64,000 nt of DNA from a bacterium OM1 bin76 (GTDB lineage: Bacteria > Actinomycetota > Acidimicrobiia > Spongiisociales > ZC4RG35). Shown one piece after another: positions 10,801 to 18,590 of this stretch. The position numbers and the translations under genes were made by a program. The DNA lies in assembly GCA_002238785.1 (NCBI GenBank), contig MPNA01000018.1:1-64000 (forward strand), written 5' to 3'. Every line of letters begins with the position of its first letter. The stretch's first letter is position 1. The notes below the pieces were generated by a model, which searched no databases, was not told where the DNA came from, and saw nothing but the letters and a program-made list of their open reading frames with translations.

Positions 10801-11232
10801 CACAACCTCTTGGAGCGGGATGGATTCTCCGCGGGTGATCGTCAGGGGGGTGGGATCCGACGGACTGAGCCGCTGGGTGGCGGCCCGGACAGAGGCCACC
10901 AGGACCTGACCGGGCACCCGATCGGAAAGGGCGTGGATGGCGCGGCACCGGCGGGCCATAGTGGACTGGTTGGGAGAGAGACGCTCGAAGGGAAGGGTCT
11001 CCCAGGCAGGGATCAAGACAACCTCGCCGCAGAAGAGGGAAATGTCCGCGGCCAGGTCTTCGGCTTCCCGCTCGTCCGAAACTACTGCAACCACCGGTCC
11101 GGCCTGCCTGCGGGCCAGCGCCGAGAGGGCGATGGCGCGGGCCTCCAGGGCCACCGCCCAGCGCCCCGGAGGTGACGGGAAGCGGGCCGGAAGCCATCTG
11201 TCTACGAGAGGTGAAAGAGGCGGTGAAGCCAA
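7822..11232 (-). CDS. mfd: Transcription-repair coupling factor
   Basis: An 1136-residue Mfd, the superfamily 2 translocase that removes RNA polymerase stalled at DNA damage and recruits UvrA. Domain order is as expected: UvrB-like N-terminal region, CarD-like RNA polymerase interaction domain (GDYVVHYQHGIGRFEGL), helicase core with Walker A GDVGFGKTEVAVRAAFK and Walker B VVDEEQRFG, TATPIPRTLEMAL, IIESGLDLPQVNTL and QLRGRVGRS, then the C-terminal TRCF domain. Length is normal. It begins the tight mfd-lipoprotein-mazG set. Confidence 0.97.
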   Translation of the reverse strand: MASPPLSPLVDRWLPARFPSPPGRWAVALEARAIALSALARRQAGPVVAVVSDEREAEDLAADISLFCGEVVLIPAWETLPFERLSPNQSTMARRCRAIHALSDRVPGQVLVASVRAATQRLSPSDPTPLTITRGESIPLQEVVGALASLGFERVVRVEAPGEMAVRGGIVDVYPAADARPTRLDYWGDEVEEIRHFSPATQRSDEHAEQAVFYPARELRPDERVVARARELLSTSTWGADLWERLAQQQMFEGMESWMPWLAAQRCLLDHLDSDTLVVVADPPRSIGRSRTLLAEEEELAGDLSETWSEAPRIAKGNPRLYLSLEEALSHRPVLEMPSVPVGPSDEVLAVRTLAAAPGDGPAIAATLSRLRTEQVRVVVAIEGAAAADRWAGVLAEENLAIPRRERLTDEGSVIISHGIRQGFILDSPPVAVLGERELAGRHRAHRTSRRRRKTAVGIRDLSPGDYVVHYQHGIGRFEGLVSESMAGVERDYLLVAYAGDDRLYVPVDQLSLITRYTGGEAPRLSRMGGKDWAATRERVRNEVQVVAEEVVALHRARSAATGYSFNPDTPWQQELEAAFPYEETSDQLEAIAEVKADMESDRPMDRLIFGDVGFGKTEVAVRAAFKAVMDRKQVAVLCPTTILAQQHHQTFTERLSPHGVEVAVLSRFLTSGQARKVVARLASGEVDVVVGTHRLLSKDVRFRDLGLLVVDEEQRFGVAAKDALRLMKVGVDVLTLTATPIPRTLEMALTGIRDVSHIRIPPRGRRPILTYVGPYDEQAVSMAIRRELLREGQVFYVHNRVLSIDHAVARLSDLVPRARFAVAHGQMSEAQLEQVMIDYWDHRYDVLVSTTIIESGLDLPQVNTLVVERADRIGLSQLYQLRGRVGRSHQRAYAYLFHPVDRVLSESAHRRLQAIGRATHFGAGFDVAFRDLEIRGAGSILSQVQSGHLQAVGLDLYTELVAEAVGELEGRPVGEESETPSVRIDLAVDAHLPEGYISEQALRLEAYRWLAAAVTAEQVEDVVEGWEDRYGPPPPQALALAEVAALRVECLRVGISEIMALRGEVRLSGVDLRESQRVRAQRLARGSSYQSSTGQLFIPAPRPVLAGVLKFVRRMWPPDGTNTRRMKGSANPIPY

Positions 11233-11264
11233 GCCCCAAGAATGTTAGGGCGCAGGCCCCTCGA

Positions 11265-12242
11265 TCAGGAAGACGAGATGAGTCCTTCTTCCCGGTACCA
11301 ACCCACCAGCCTCTTCAGAAACTCCTCCGGGCCGATGTAGGACATCCCCAATTCCCGGACCGCCCGGCTCCCGTCATAGCGATGGCCGTGACTGATAGTT
11401 CTCACTATCTCCCGGCAGAACGGAGGACGGCGGCGGCGAAGTCTCCATATGCCTTCGATGCTCCCTGCGGCGGCATAGGCCACCGACCTGGGCAAATACC
11501 TCACCTTGAGGGATCGGTCCAACTGCTCTTGGAGGATCTCGACTGCACGCCGGATCCTCAAACTGAAAGAGTTGAGAACGTAACGCCGTCCGGGTTGGCC
11601 CCGGGCGGCCGCCAACAGGTGTCCCCGCGCGCAATCATCGATGTCGACGATGCTCACCCACGTATCGACCATCACCGGAAGCCTTCCGTTCACCAGGTCC
11701 AGGATGAGCTTTCCGGTCCCGGTCTTGCGCCCCGGTCCCTGCACCGAGGAAGGATTGACCATCACCACCTCCATGTCTTTGGCCTCGGCCGCTACCGCCT
11801 GCTCTCCCAAGTGCTTGGAGCGGTCATAGTAAGACAGGTAACTGCCACGGTGGACAGACTCTTCGCTCCCGATCTCGCCGCGTCGCTCCCCCAGCACTGC
11901 GGCCGATGAGGTGAACACCAGCCTGCGGACTCCCGCCCGCCGCGCGGCCCGAACCACATTAACTGCCCCAGCAACATTGACTTCTTCCAGTCTCTCCGGC
12001 CGTCTGGGACACATCAGGTTGAGCCCCGCCACATGATAGACCAGATCGACGCCCTCCATGGCTTCGGTCAAGGTGCCAGTATCGGTGATGTCGCCCATCA
12101 CCGGCTCTGCTCCCAACCCGGAGACATGAACGGCGCCGGGTTCGGATCGCACCAGCGCCCGCAGGTCGTCTCCCTGTTCGGCCAGATGGCGGAGCACCGC
12201 CCCACCCACCACTCCGGTGGCGCCGGTTATGAGGGTGGTCAC
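11265..12242 (-). CDS. NAD(P)-dependent epimerase/dehydratase (extended SDR)
   Basis: A 325-residue extended short-chain dehydrogenase/reductase. The dinucleotide-binding motif TGATGVVGG (TGxxGxxG) is at the N-terminus, DLVYHVAGL is the usual second motif, and the active site is Ser in VFTSSAAVLG with YDRSK (YxxxK). Related proteins act on sugar nucleotides, sterols or dihydroflavonols; the substrate cannot be told from sequence. GTG 12242 is chosen because it begins right at the fold (VTTLITGATG) and lies 7 bases after the pgsA stop; a longer frame would overlap pgsA. Confidence 0.85.
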   Translation of the reverse strand: MTTLITGATGVVGGAVLRHLAEQGDDLRALVRSEPGAVHVSGLGAEPVMGDITDTGTLTEAMEGVDLVYHVAGLNLMCPRRPERLEEVNVAGAVNVVRAARRAGVRRLVFTSSAAVLGERRGEIGSEESVHRGSYLSYYDRSKHLGEQAVAAEAKDMEVVMVNPSSVQGPGRKTGTGKLILDLVNGRLPVMVDTWVSIVDIDDCARGHLLAAARGQPGRRYVLNSFSLRIRRAVEILQEQLDRSLKVRYLPRSVAYAAAGSIEGIWRLRRRRPPFCREIVRTISHGHRYDGSRAVRELGMSYIGPEEFLKRLVGWYREEGLISSS

Positions 12243-12249
12243 GATCCCG

Positions 12250-12792
12250 TCAAGTCTGCGGTGCGCCCTTCCGGCTGATGGTGCTCCAGTAGGCGGCCAG
12301 GTAATTCCAACCCGAGGCAATGGTGAGTATCACGGCGATCCACATCACCCATTGGTCCAGATAGAGGAGACCCCACGTATCAGGAAGCCGCATCATAGCC
12401 AGGGCTATGGCCGCGAACTGAGCGGTGGTCTTGATCTTCCCCCACATCGAGGGCTTGATGAAACCCCCGCTGACCGCCACCAGTCCTCGTAGCGCCATCA
12501 CCACGAATTCGCGCATCATGATCGCCAAGGCCGCCCACACCGACACCCGCGAGACCGAGACCAGCGCCAGCAACGTAGCAGTCACCAGCAACTTGTCCGC
12601 GGTGGTGTCCAGAAAGCCGCCCAGCACGGACACGCTCTTCAACCGGCGAGCCAGGTAACCGTCCAGAAAGTCGGTGAAAGCCGCCACCAGGAACAATGCG
12701 AAAGCCCACCCGTAAGCATGTTCCAGCCGGTCATGTGCCCTGATCACTGCAATAATGACAGGCGCCAGCAACGCCCTCGTCAGCGCCATCAT
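12250..12792 (-). CDS. pgsA: CDP-diacylglycerol-glycerol-3-phosphate 3-phosphatidyltransferase
   Basis: An integral membrane phospholipid synthase of 180 residues that makes phosphatidylglycerol phosphate. The CDP-alcohol phosphotransferase signature DG-x2-AR-x8-G-x3-D-x3-D is complete in DGYLARRLKSVSVLGGFLD followed by TTAD, and several membrane helices follow. The ATG shown (12792) has no Shine-Dalgarno at a usable distance. The conserved family N-terminus (IPNxLTxxR) continues upstream as ITIPDMMALTR, and AGGAG stands 7 bases before an in-frame ATC at 12807. A 185-residue protein initiated at ATC 12807 is therefore likely. Confidence 0.88.
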   Translation of the reverse strand: MMALTRALLAPVIIAVIRAHDRLEHAYGWAFALFLVAAFTDFLDGYLARRLKSVSVLGGFLDTTADKLLVTATLLALVSVSRVSVWAALAIMMREFVVMALRGLVAVSGGFIKPSMWGKIKTTAQFAAIALAMMRLPDTWGLLYLDQWVMWIAVILTIASGWNYLAAYWSTISRKGAPQT

Positions 12793-13025
12793 GTCGGGAA
12801 TAGTGATCGGTCGTCTCCTGGATCGTCCGCTGGTGATTGCTCGCCGATTCTACCCTATGTCCCACCCCATCCGGGGCTTCCGGGCTGATCCCGTTGTGCT
12901 CGGTATCACCCCAAGGAATCTCCACTTACGGTGCGGACCCAAGCCCTGCGTCTGGCACTTTGGCCCCGGTGTTCGCCCTCAACTACGCTTCATTTGACAT
13001 CCAGAGAAAGAACCTTCAGGCCACA

Positions 13026-14906
13026 TTGCGGAGACTGGCTGTCCTAACCGGCTTGTTGATAGCTGTCCTGCCGACACCCGCAAGCGCTCTGTCACTCACC
13101 GACCGGGTGGTTTTGCAGTCGGCCGGTCCCGATCCCTATGCGTCCGACCCGCTGGGGCTGGTGGCCAACTATGGACTCACGTCGTTCCGAAAAACCGCGC
13201 CCGACCGGTTCGAAGTATGGGTGTGTGACGGGGTTGATGGTTCCCTTGACCTTACGCCCGAGAACGTAACGGGACTCCTGAATGCTGAGCTGACCCCATA
13301 TTACTCCTGGCTTTCAGAGGGGCGATACGCCTTGTCGTTCGTTCCCGGAGGGTCTGTGCGAGCCAACAACCCACAGGATTGTTTGACTTCGGTCAAAAAT
13401 CGGTCGACAGGTGAGAACCATGCAGCCATTGTAGTTTCCACGCTGCACATTGAGAATGCTTCCAACGTACGGTCTTGGGGTGGGTCCGGCTCCTACTGTT
13501 GGGACAGTTACTCCACCACTTGGTGTAATGAGTTCTACCCTGACAACGGACGGCAGGTTTGGATGGGGTGGTTCACTAACGTAGGCGCTCGGTGGTCTCC
13601 CATTGCTTTGTACTCTATCGAGAACGGTATAGGTTCGCTTGATAATCTTCATGCTTTGGGATTGCTAAGAACCGTGGCCCATGAGATCGGCCACACCCTC
13701 AGTTGGCCGCACTCCTTTACCGGCACGACAATGCATGACGATGGCACCATAGACGAATACGACAATCCCACCGATGTGATGAGCCGTGGGCCAACCGCAA
13801 CATATGAAGACAGCAAGGGTACTTTCAGCTGGACAGCACTGGCTGGCACTCATGCCTTGAACCGTTACGCGGCCGGCTGGGTTCATCCCGATCAAGTAGA
13901 GTTTCATCCTTGGGATTCTTTGTCGTTACATGCAATAAGCCCCGTTGGTTCAACCGGTACCCAGATGGTGATCATGGAATGGTCCACGGGAGTGTATGTA
14001 TCCATAGGAGCCCGCGTACAGAGATCATACGATTCCCTCATCCCGAAAGAAGGTGTCGAAATTTATCTGATCGACCAATCCGCCGCCCAGTGCGACAACC
14101 CCTACAAGGATGCTTGTTGGGGTTCAAACAGGCGTACCAAACCGGCCCTTTCGGAAGAGGACGACCCGATGCTTCATCTTCTAGGTCTGGATGAAGGTAT
14201 TTACTGGGGTAACAGCGAGACGGATCCCGACAGATACGATCTCAATGTGATCGAACGGTACGGAGATACTTTCATAATCGAAATAGTCCCAGACAACGAC
14301 TACCCGGTATTCACCGACGTACCCTATGAAGATCTCTTTTATGTTCCGGTGAGGTGGGCTCAATCACGGAGGATAACCACCGGCGTCGGCGAAGGGCGGT
14401 TCGGGGTTCAGTCGGGTTTGAAACGAGAAGAAATGATTACTTTCCTGTGCCGAGCCTACGCACCCGAGGAGTGCCGAAAAGACCGGTACGACGGTAGCGC
14501 CTACTTCACCGACGTCCCGGACGATCACTGGGCCAACACCACGATCGGCTGGGCTTTCGAGAACCACATCACCAGTGGAGTGGGGAACGGCCTCTTCGGG
14601 ATGGGCCGGACCCTCACCAGAGAACAGACCGTGACATTCCTCCACCGTGCGGAAGGAGAACCGCACACCAGCACTGTGGGCAAAGACCACTATGACGACG
14701 TTCCCGGCAACGCCGACGTCTGGCACCAGGCGCCGATAGGTTGGGCCTACGACCAGGGCATAGCAGGCGGCACGGCAACCAGCACGTTCGGTTTCGGGTC
14801 CACGCCGTCGAGGGAAGAAACCATGTTGTTCATGTGCCGCACCCTTGACCCGGCAATCTGCCCACCTTCCAAAGAGCCGGTTACGCCCACCATACCGAAA
14901 GGCTGA
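13026..14906 (+). CDS. Secreted metzincin-like metalloprotease with three SLH repeats
   Basis: A secreted protein of about 626 residues. From TTG 13026 the product starts with a clean signal peptide (MRRLAVLTGLLIAVLPTPASA). HEIGHTLSWPH at residues 219-229 matches the HExxHxxxxxH zinc site of metzincins, and DVMSRG about 30 residues later could be the Met-turn. The C-terminal third holds three S-layer homology repeats, each with FTDVP/YDDVP, a W-A-x5-I-T/G turn and TREQTVTFLHR-like ends, suggesting attachment to cell-wall polymer. The central region is not a family I recognise. The frame is open back to 12837, with GTG 12969 and TTG 12960 as other starts. GC is visibly below the neighbours, which suggests transfer. 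It diverges from pgsA and converges on pth. Confidence 0.8.
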   Translation: MRRLAVLTGLLIAVLPTPASALSLTDRVVLQSAGPDPYASDPLGLVANYGLTSFRKTAPDRFEVWVCDGVDGSLDLTPENVTGLLNAELTPYYSWLSEGRYALSFVPGGSVRANNPQDCLTSVKNRSTGENHAAIVVSTLHIENASNVRSWGGSGSYCWDSYSTTWCNEFYPDNGRQVWMGWFTNVGARWSPIALYSIENGIGSLDNLHALGLLRTVAHEIGHTLSWPHSFTGTTMHDDGTIDEYDNPTDVMSRGPTATYEDSKGTFSWTALAGTHALNRYAAGWVHPDQVEFHPWDSLSLHAISPVGSTGTQMVIMEWSTGVYVSIGARVQRSYDSLIPKEGVEIYLIDQSAAQCDNPYKDACWGSNRRTKPALSEEDDPMLHLLGLDEGIYWGNSETDPDRYDLNVIERYGDTFIIEIVPDNDYPVFTDVPYEDLFYVPVRWAQSRRITTGVGEGRFGVQSGLKREEMITFLCRAYAPEECRKDRYDGSAYFTDVPDDHWANTTIGWAFENHITSGVGNGLFGMGRTLTREQTVTFLHRAEGEPHTSTVGKDHYDDVPGNADVWHQAPIGWAYDQGIAGGTATSTFGFGSTPSREETMLFMCRTLDPAICPPSKEPVTPTIPKG

Positions 14907-14968
14907 AGCCGACGGACCAGGCAAGCCAATTCAGGATCTCTCGGCGCGCCGTCGGTCAGATCCGTGGT

Positions 14969-15547
14969 TCAGGCTGAAGGACGCCACTCCCCGGCGGATT
15001 GGCGAGCCCCGCGTGGATCCTTCGTCCACAGTTCGGCCAACTCGGCCGCCCCCTCCACGGATTGATCGATGACTCTACGCTCTGATGAGCGGAATCGCTT
15101 GAGCACGTAGTTGGCAGGATCCATGCCGCGGGGCGGGCGGCCCACTCCGATCTTGAGGCGCCAGAAGTCGGGCGAACCCAGTGCTTTGGCCACTGATTTC
15201 ACACCATTGTGACCTCCCGAGCCACCACCGGCGCGGATTCGGAGCCGACCGAAGGGCAGGTCGATGTCATCATGAACAATCAGCAGGTCTTCATGATCGA
15301 CCCGGTGGTACTTCACCAGGTAGGACACCGATCCGCCGGTGACGTTCATCATCCGCAGGGGTAGGCCCAGCAGCACCCTCTGGTTCCCAACTCGCAACCC
15401 GGCCGTCTCGCAGCGGGCTCGCAGGGGCCTGCGCCGCCAACCGACTCCGTAAACCGAGGCAAGGTTGGCGACCGCTTCGGCGCCGATGTTGTGGCGAGTC
15501 GCCAAGTACTCCGCTCCCGGGTTGCGCAAACCCACTATCACCCTCAC
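14969..15547 (-). CDS. pth: Peptidyl-tRNA hydrolase
   Basis: A 192-residue Pth, which releases peptides from prematurely dropped peptidyl-tRNA. The four key positions are visible: Asn in GLRNPG, catalytic His in ATRHNIG, Asp in VHDDIDLPFG and Asn in GGHNGVKS. The Gly of the usual GLGNPG is Arg here. It follows rplY on the same strand with a 66-base gap, the usual actinobacterial arrangement. Confidence 0.95.
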   Translation of the reverse strand: MRVIVGLRNPGAEYLATRHNIGAEAVANLASVYGVGWRRRPLRARCETAGLRVGNQRVLLGLPLRMMNVTGGSVSYLVKYHRVDHEDLLIVHDDIDLPFGRLRIRAGGGSGGHNGVKSVAKALGSPDFWRLKIGVGRPPRGMDPANYVLKRFRSSERRVIDQSVEGAAELAELWTKDPRGARQSAGEWRPSA

Positions 15548-15613
15548 CCGACACCCCCGCCAGGAATGGCCAGGGAGAGCGACCTCACCGCCGGGGAAAC
15601 TCGATTGGCGGTC

Positions 15614-15931
15614 TTAAGAAGCGGGGACCCGGAGAAAATCCACGTGCCTGACGTAGTCGCGAAACGGGTGACGATCAACTTGGTGGGGGGTCACGGTCAC
15701 GGCGCTGCCGTCCTTGAAACGCAGTGAGACTTCCCGTTCACCCGGTGGTGTGGAGCGCAGGAACCGCTCGAATTCCTGGGAATCCAGTGTCAGCAGCACC
15801 GACTCCTCCCCACCGCCGTACAGGACGGCCGGAACCCTTCCGGCGCGGACTAGACGGCGCGATTCCCTGCTCCCTGTGGAGCGGCCCTTGGCGGCCCTCA
15901 GTGTTCGTTCTGGCATTCTGGTCTCTTTCAT
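15614..15931 (-). CDS. rplY: 50S ribosomal protein L25, short form
   Basis: A 105-residue 5S rRNA-binding protein. RKxxRxGRVPAVLYGGGEE and the C-terminal RDYVRHVDFLRV are L25 signatures. Many actinobacterial and thermophile L25 proteins (TL5/CTC type) carry a second beta-rich domain of about 90 residues; here the gene stops after the L25 domain, as in E. coli. ATG 15916 (MPERTLRAAKG) is an equally good start, since the AGGA before 15931 is very close to the codon. Confidence 0.9.
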   Translation of the reverse strand: MKETRMPERTLRAAKGRSTGSRESRRLVRAGRVPAVLYGGGEESVLLTLDSQEFERFLRSTPPGEREVSLRFKDGSAVTVTPHQVDRHPFRDYVRHVDFLRVPAS

Positions 15932-15985
15932 TTTCCTGTCAGCAGGCGCAATTATGCCTTGCTCAGGGCTCTAATGCCAAAGCGG

Positions 15986-16639
15986 TCAACCCGGGAGGCT
16001 GCGCAGCCAGGCAAGGGTCGTCTCGGCGATACTCCGATTCACGATCTCGGCCATCCGGACCCTCCCTCGGAACAAGTGGTCCAAACCCTCCAAGTCGACA
16101 ACGGTGGTCGTTTCAAGGTTCCTGACCTCCCTATCGAACAGATCGGACCGGGAGAAGACGTCTCTACTCCCTCGAAAGAAGAGCATCGGGACCGAGATGC
16201 TGCCCAAGTGGTCCGAGCGAAGCCGGTCGTGTCGACCGGGAGGGTGGAGCGGATAGGCGTATAACACCAGCGCCTTGACAGGGGCGCCCTCTGCCGCAAG
16301 GTAGCTCGAGATGCGGCCCCCCATGGAGCGGCCCGCCAACACGGGCATCTCCCCAGTTTGTTCCACAGCCCAATCCAAAACCGCCTGGTGGCAGGCCAAG
16401 AGTCTTTCGGGGGAGTCCGGCCAGCGGCGACCCTCTTCCTTATACGGGTAATTGAAGGTGACGCACCACACCCCTGCTTTTACCAGTTCATCCCGCAGAC
16501 CCACTGTAAGCGGATGGAGGGCATCCGATCCGGCCCCATGGGCAAGAAGCATGGCAAATTCTTCTCCCCGGTCACCGGCCATCCAAACGCTGATCTCTCG
16601 GCCCGGCGCCCACTCTACGGTTGCGGTGGGTAACTCCAT
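15986..16639 (-). CDS. Alpha/beta-hydrolase family protein (KANL3/Tex30-like)
   Basis: A 217-residue alpha/beta hydrolase. The oxyanion region is LLAHGAGSD, the nucleophile elbow GRSMGG (Ser), the acid probably Asp in RGSRDVF and the base His in GLDHLF. The small size and the HGAGS and GRSMGGR motifs match the KANL3/Tex30 or dienelactone-hydrolase-like group, whose bacterial substrates are unknown to me. It lies downstream of the glycosylase gene on the same strand after a 293-base gap. Confidence 0.78.
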   Translation of the reverse strand: MELPTATVEWAPGREISVWMAGDRGEEFAMLLAHGAGSDALHPLTVGLRDELVKAGVWCVTFNYPYKEEGRRWPDSPERLLACHQAVLDWAVEQTGEMPVLAGRSMGGRISSYLAAEGAPVKALVLYAYPLHPPGRHDRLRSDHLGSISVPMLFFRGSRDVFSRSDLFDREVRNLETTTVVDLEGLDHLFRGRVRMAEIVNRSIAETTLAWLRSLPG

Positions 16640-16932
16640 CCATGGAACGGTACCTTGCTGAGGCTAAAACCACTCAACCATCCTGGAGGGAACTACCTCC
16701 GCTTCGGGCCATGCCGACAAAAGGCGGTTAGTGGGCCTGCCGCTCGCAGGGCTGTCGCTATGTCCCTGCCTCACGTCTCACCGCAGCTGAGGACGTCGAG
16801 GAAGGCGCCCCCTGCAACGGCGACTCGACAGTGTCCTCGGCCGATGCAAATGCCCGGCGCCACCTCCTCGGATGCCACCAGGCCCAGGTTTGATGAAGCC
16901 TTTCAATACCGCTTCGACGCTTCCCACCGGCG
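16640..16932. other. Intergenic stretch with a long imperfect inverted repeat
   Basis: I see no convincing gene in these 293 bases. An imperfect inverted repeat joins CGAGGAAGGCGCC (16797-16809) with GGCGCCACCTCCTCG (16856-16870) across a 46-base loop. An alternative pairing of GAGGAC (about 16789-16794) with GTCCTC (about 16832-16837) also exists. It could be a structured RNA or a leader for the hydrolase. I could not match it to SRP RNA, tmRNA, RNase P or 6S RNA. Confidence 0.3.
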
Positions 16933-17844
16933 TCACTGGTAACGGAAGTCCCTCAGCGGCATGCGCGGGCCGAATTGAGGCGCCTTCCCGGCCTTCTCCA
17001 ATAACCTCACCACCCGTCCCCTATGGGGCCGGAACGGTTCCAGCAAATCCATCATCTCCTCGTCCGTGCCTCGGGGCCGACCGGTCAGATGCCAGGCAAC
17101 CACGTTCTTCAGGTGGTAGTCACCCACAGCCACCGCGTCGGCGTCTCCGTGGCTTACCGCTACCGTCCTGGCGGAGGTCCACTCTCCGATTCCGGGCAAC
17201 TGTTCCAGGAATGATCGAGCCTGCCGGGAAGGAAGATCAGCCGTCTTCTCTATTCGGTCATACCACTGGGCGGCCCTCAGCAGAGTGACCGCTCTCTTCC
17301 GTTCCAGTCCGAGAGGATGGAGGTCGTAGTAACCCAGTGAAGCCAGCCTCCGGGGATGGGGCAAGAGGCGCACTCCCACCTGTGGTCCCGGCGCCTGCTC
17401 CCCCCACTTTCGCACCAGGGCGCCCATGCTGCGAGCCGCCTCCCTTCCAGTGACCTTCTGGGCCACAATCGCCGCCCACAGCGCTTCAGACACCAGTCCG
17501 GTGGCCCCGAATCGGAATCCCGGATTGAAGTGATGGATTCTCTTCACCAGGGGGTGGTCGGTAAGAAAGCTCTCGGGCCGGTCAGCCATTCCCAGCCAAC
17601 CTTCCACCCGAGCACAGATCCAGTCACTGCCCACCCCCCAAACCCTGACCATCACCTGTGCCCTCCCGAGGCGGCTTATCCCGACCGTCGCCGCCCCCTG
17701 GGGGGTCCGGACCGCTGTCCACCATCCTCCCTCGGTGAACCGGGCAGCCATCTTGCCCAAAGGCGCCAGGGTAGCCCTCAAGTCGAGAGGCCGACCCTCC
17801 AGTTCGATAACCCGCTCCCGGTCGGGAGGGGATGTCTCAGACAA
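16933..17844 (-). CDS. AlkA-like DNA-3-methyladenine glycosylase (HhH-GPD)
   Basis: A 303-residue base-excision repair glycosylase. An N-terminal AlkA-N-like beta region leads into the HhH-GPD core: ALWAAIVAQKVTGREA, the helix-hairpin-helix LPGIGEWTSARTVAV, and the catalytic Asp in VAVGDYHLKN. Together these mark an enzyme that removes alkylated purines, more like AlkA/MAG than MutY because no 4Fe-4S Cys cluster is present. It ends the livF side of the region (15 bases from livF), possibly by readthrough from the Liv operon. Confidence 0.85.
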   Translation of the reverse strand: MSETSPPDRERVIELEGRPLDLRATLAPLGKMAARFTEGGWWTAVRTPQGAATVGISRLGRAQVMVRVWGVGSDWICARVEGWLGMADRPESFLTDHPLVKRIHHFNPGFRFGATGLVSEALWAAIVAQKVTGREAARSMGALVRKWGEQAPGPQVGVRLLPHPRRLASLGYYDLHPLGLERKRAVTLLRAAQWYDRIEKTADLPSRQARSFLEQLPGIGEWTSARTVAVSHGDADAVAVGDYHLKNVVAWHLTGRPRGTDEEMMDLLEPFRPHRGRVVRLLEKAGKAPQFGPRMPLRDFRYQ

Positions 17845-17858
17845 TCTTCAGGAGCCGT

Positions 17859-18590
17859 TCAAGACTCCTTGCCCCCCAGGTAGGAGGTGCGCAGGTCCGG
17901 GTGGGCCAACAATTTCTCGGCCGTGTCGTCGAGCACCACCCGGCCGGTTTGCAACACCCAACCCCGGTCGGCAATGGAAAGCGCCATGTTGGCATTCTGC
18001 TCCACCATGAATACCGTCATACCCGCTTCATGAATCTGCTGGATCAACTCAAAGTTCTGCTGAACCAACGCCGGCGCCAAGCCCATCGAAGGCTCATCCA
18101 TGAGCAACACCCGAGGCCCCGCCATCAGAGCCCGACCGATTGCCACCATCTGTTGCTCTCCCCCCGACAACGTACCGGCCTTTTGACTCAAGCGCTCCTT
18201 TACACGGGGGAACAACTCGAAGACCCTCTCCATGTCAGCGTTGATATGGTCGGTGTCTTTCCGCAAGTAGGCCCCGAGTTCGAGATTGTCCTTCACAGAG
18301 AGGCGCTTGAACAACCGTCGGTTTTCGGGAACCATGGTCACGCCCTTCTTCACCCGATAGCTGATGGGCCTCTCAGTCACGACTTCACCGTCGAGCAACA
18401 CCTCGCCCGAGGTCGGAATGAGCATCCCTAGCAGTGTCTTCAAGGTCGTGGACTTCCCACTGGCGTTTCCTCCCAGCAAACAGACCAATTCACCCGGGTA
18501 GATCGCCAGATCCACGTCTTTGAGCGCATGCACCGCGCCATAGTGGGCATTGACCGAGCGCATCTCCAGCAGGGGATGAGACTCGTTCAT
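17859..18590 (-). CDS. livF: Branched-chain amino acid ABC transporter ATP-binding protein LivF
   Basis: A 243-residue ABC ATPase, last of the five Liv genes. Walker A is GGNASGKST, the signature LSGGEQQMVAIGRAL, Walker B VLLMDEPSMGLAP, followed by the switch His in VEQNAN context. Walker A usually reads GxNGAGKTT in this family; the Asn-Ala-Ser variant keeps the essential Gly-Lys-Ser. It would pair with LivG to drive LivHM. The ATG overlaps the livG stop by 4 bases. Confidence 0.93.
   Translation of the reverse strand: MNESHPLLEMRSVNAHYGAVHALKDVDLAIYPGELVCLLGGNASGKSTTLKTLLGMLIPTSGEVLLDGEVVTERPISYRVKKGVTMVPENRRLFKRLSVKDNLELGAYLRKDTDHINADMERVFELFPRVKERLSQKAGTLSGGEQQMVAIGRALMAGPRVLLMDEPSMGLAPALVQQNFELIQQIHEAGMTVFMVEQNANMALSIADRGWVLQTGRVVLDDTAEKLLAHPDLRTSYLGGKES

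Noticed and set aside
14907-14968. Terminator hairpin between the metalloprotease and pth
   Set aside because: CCGACGG and CCGTCGG can pair, but the loop is over 30 bases and no T-run follows.
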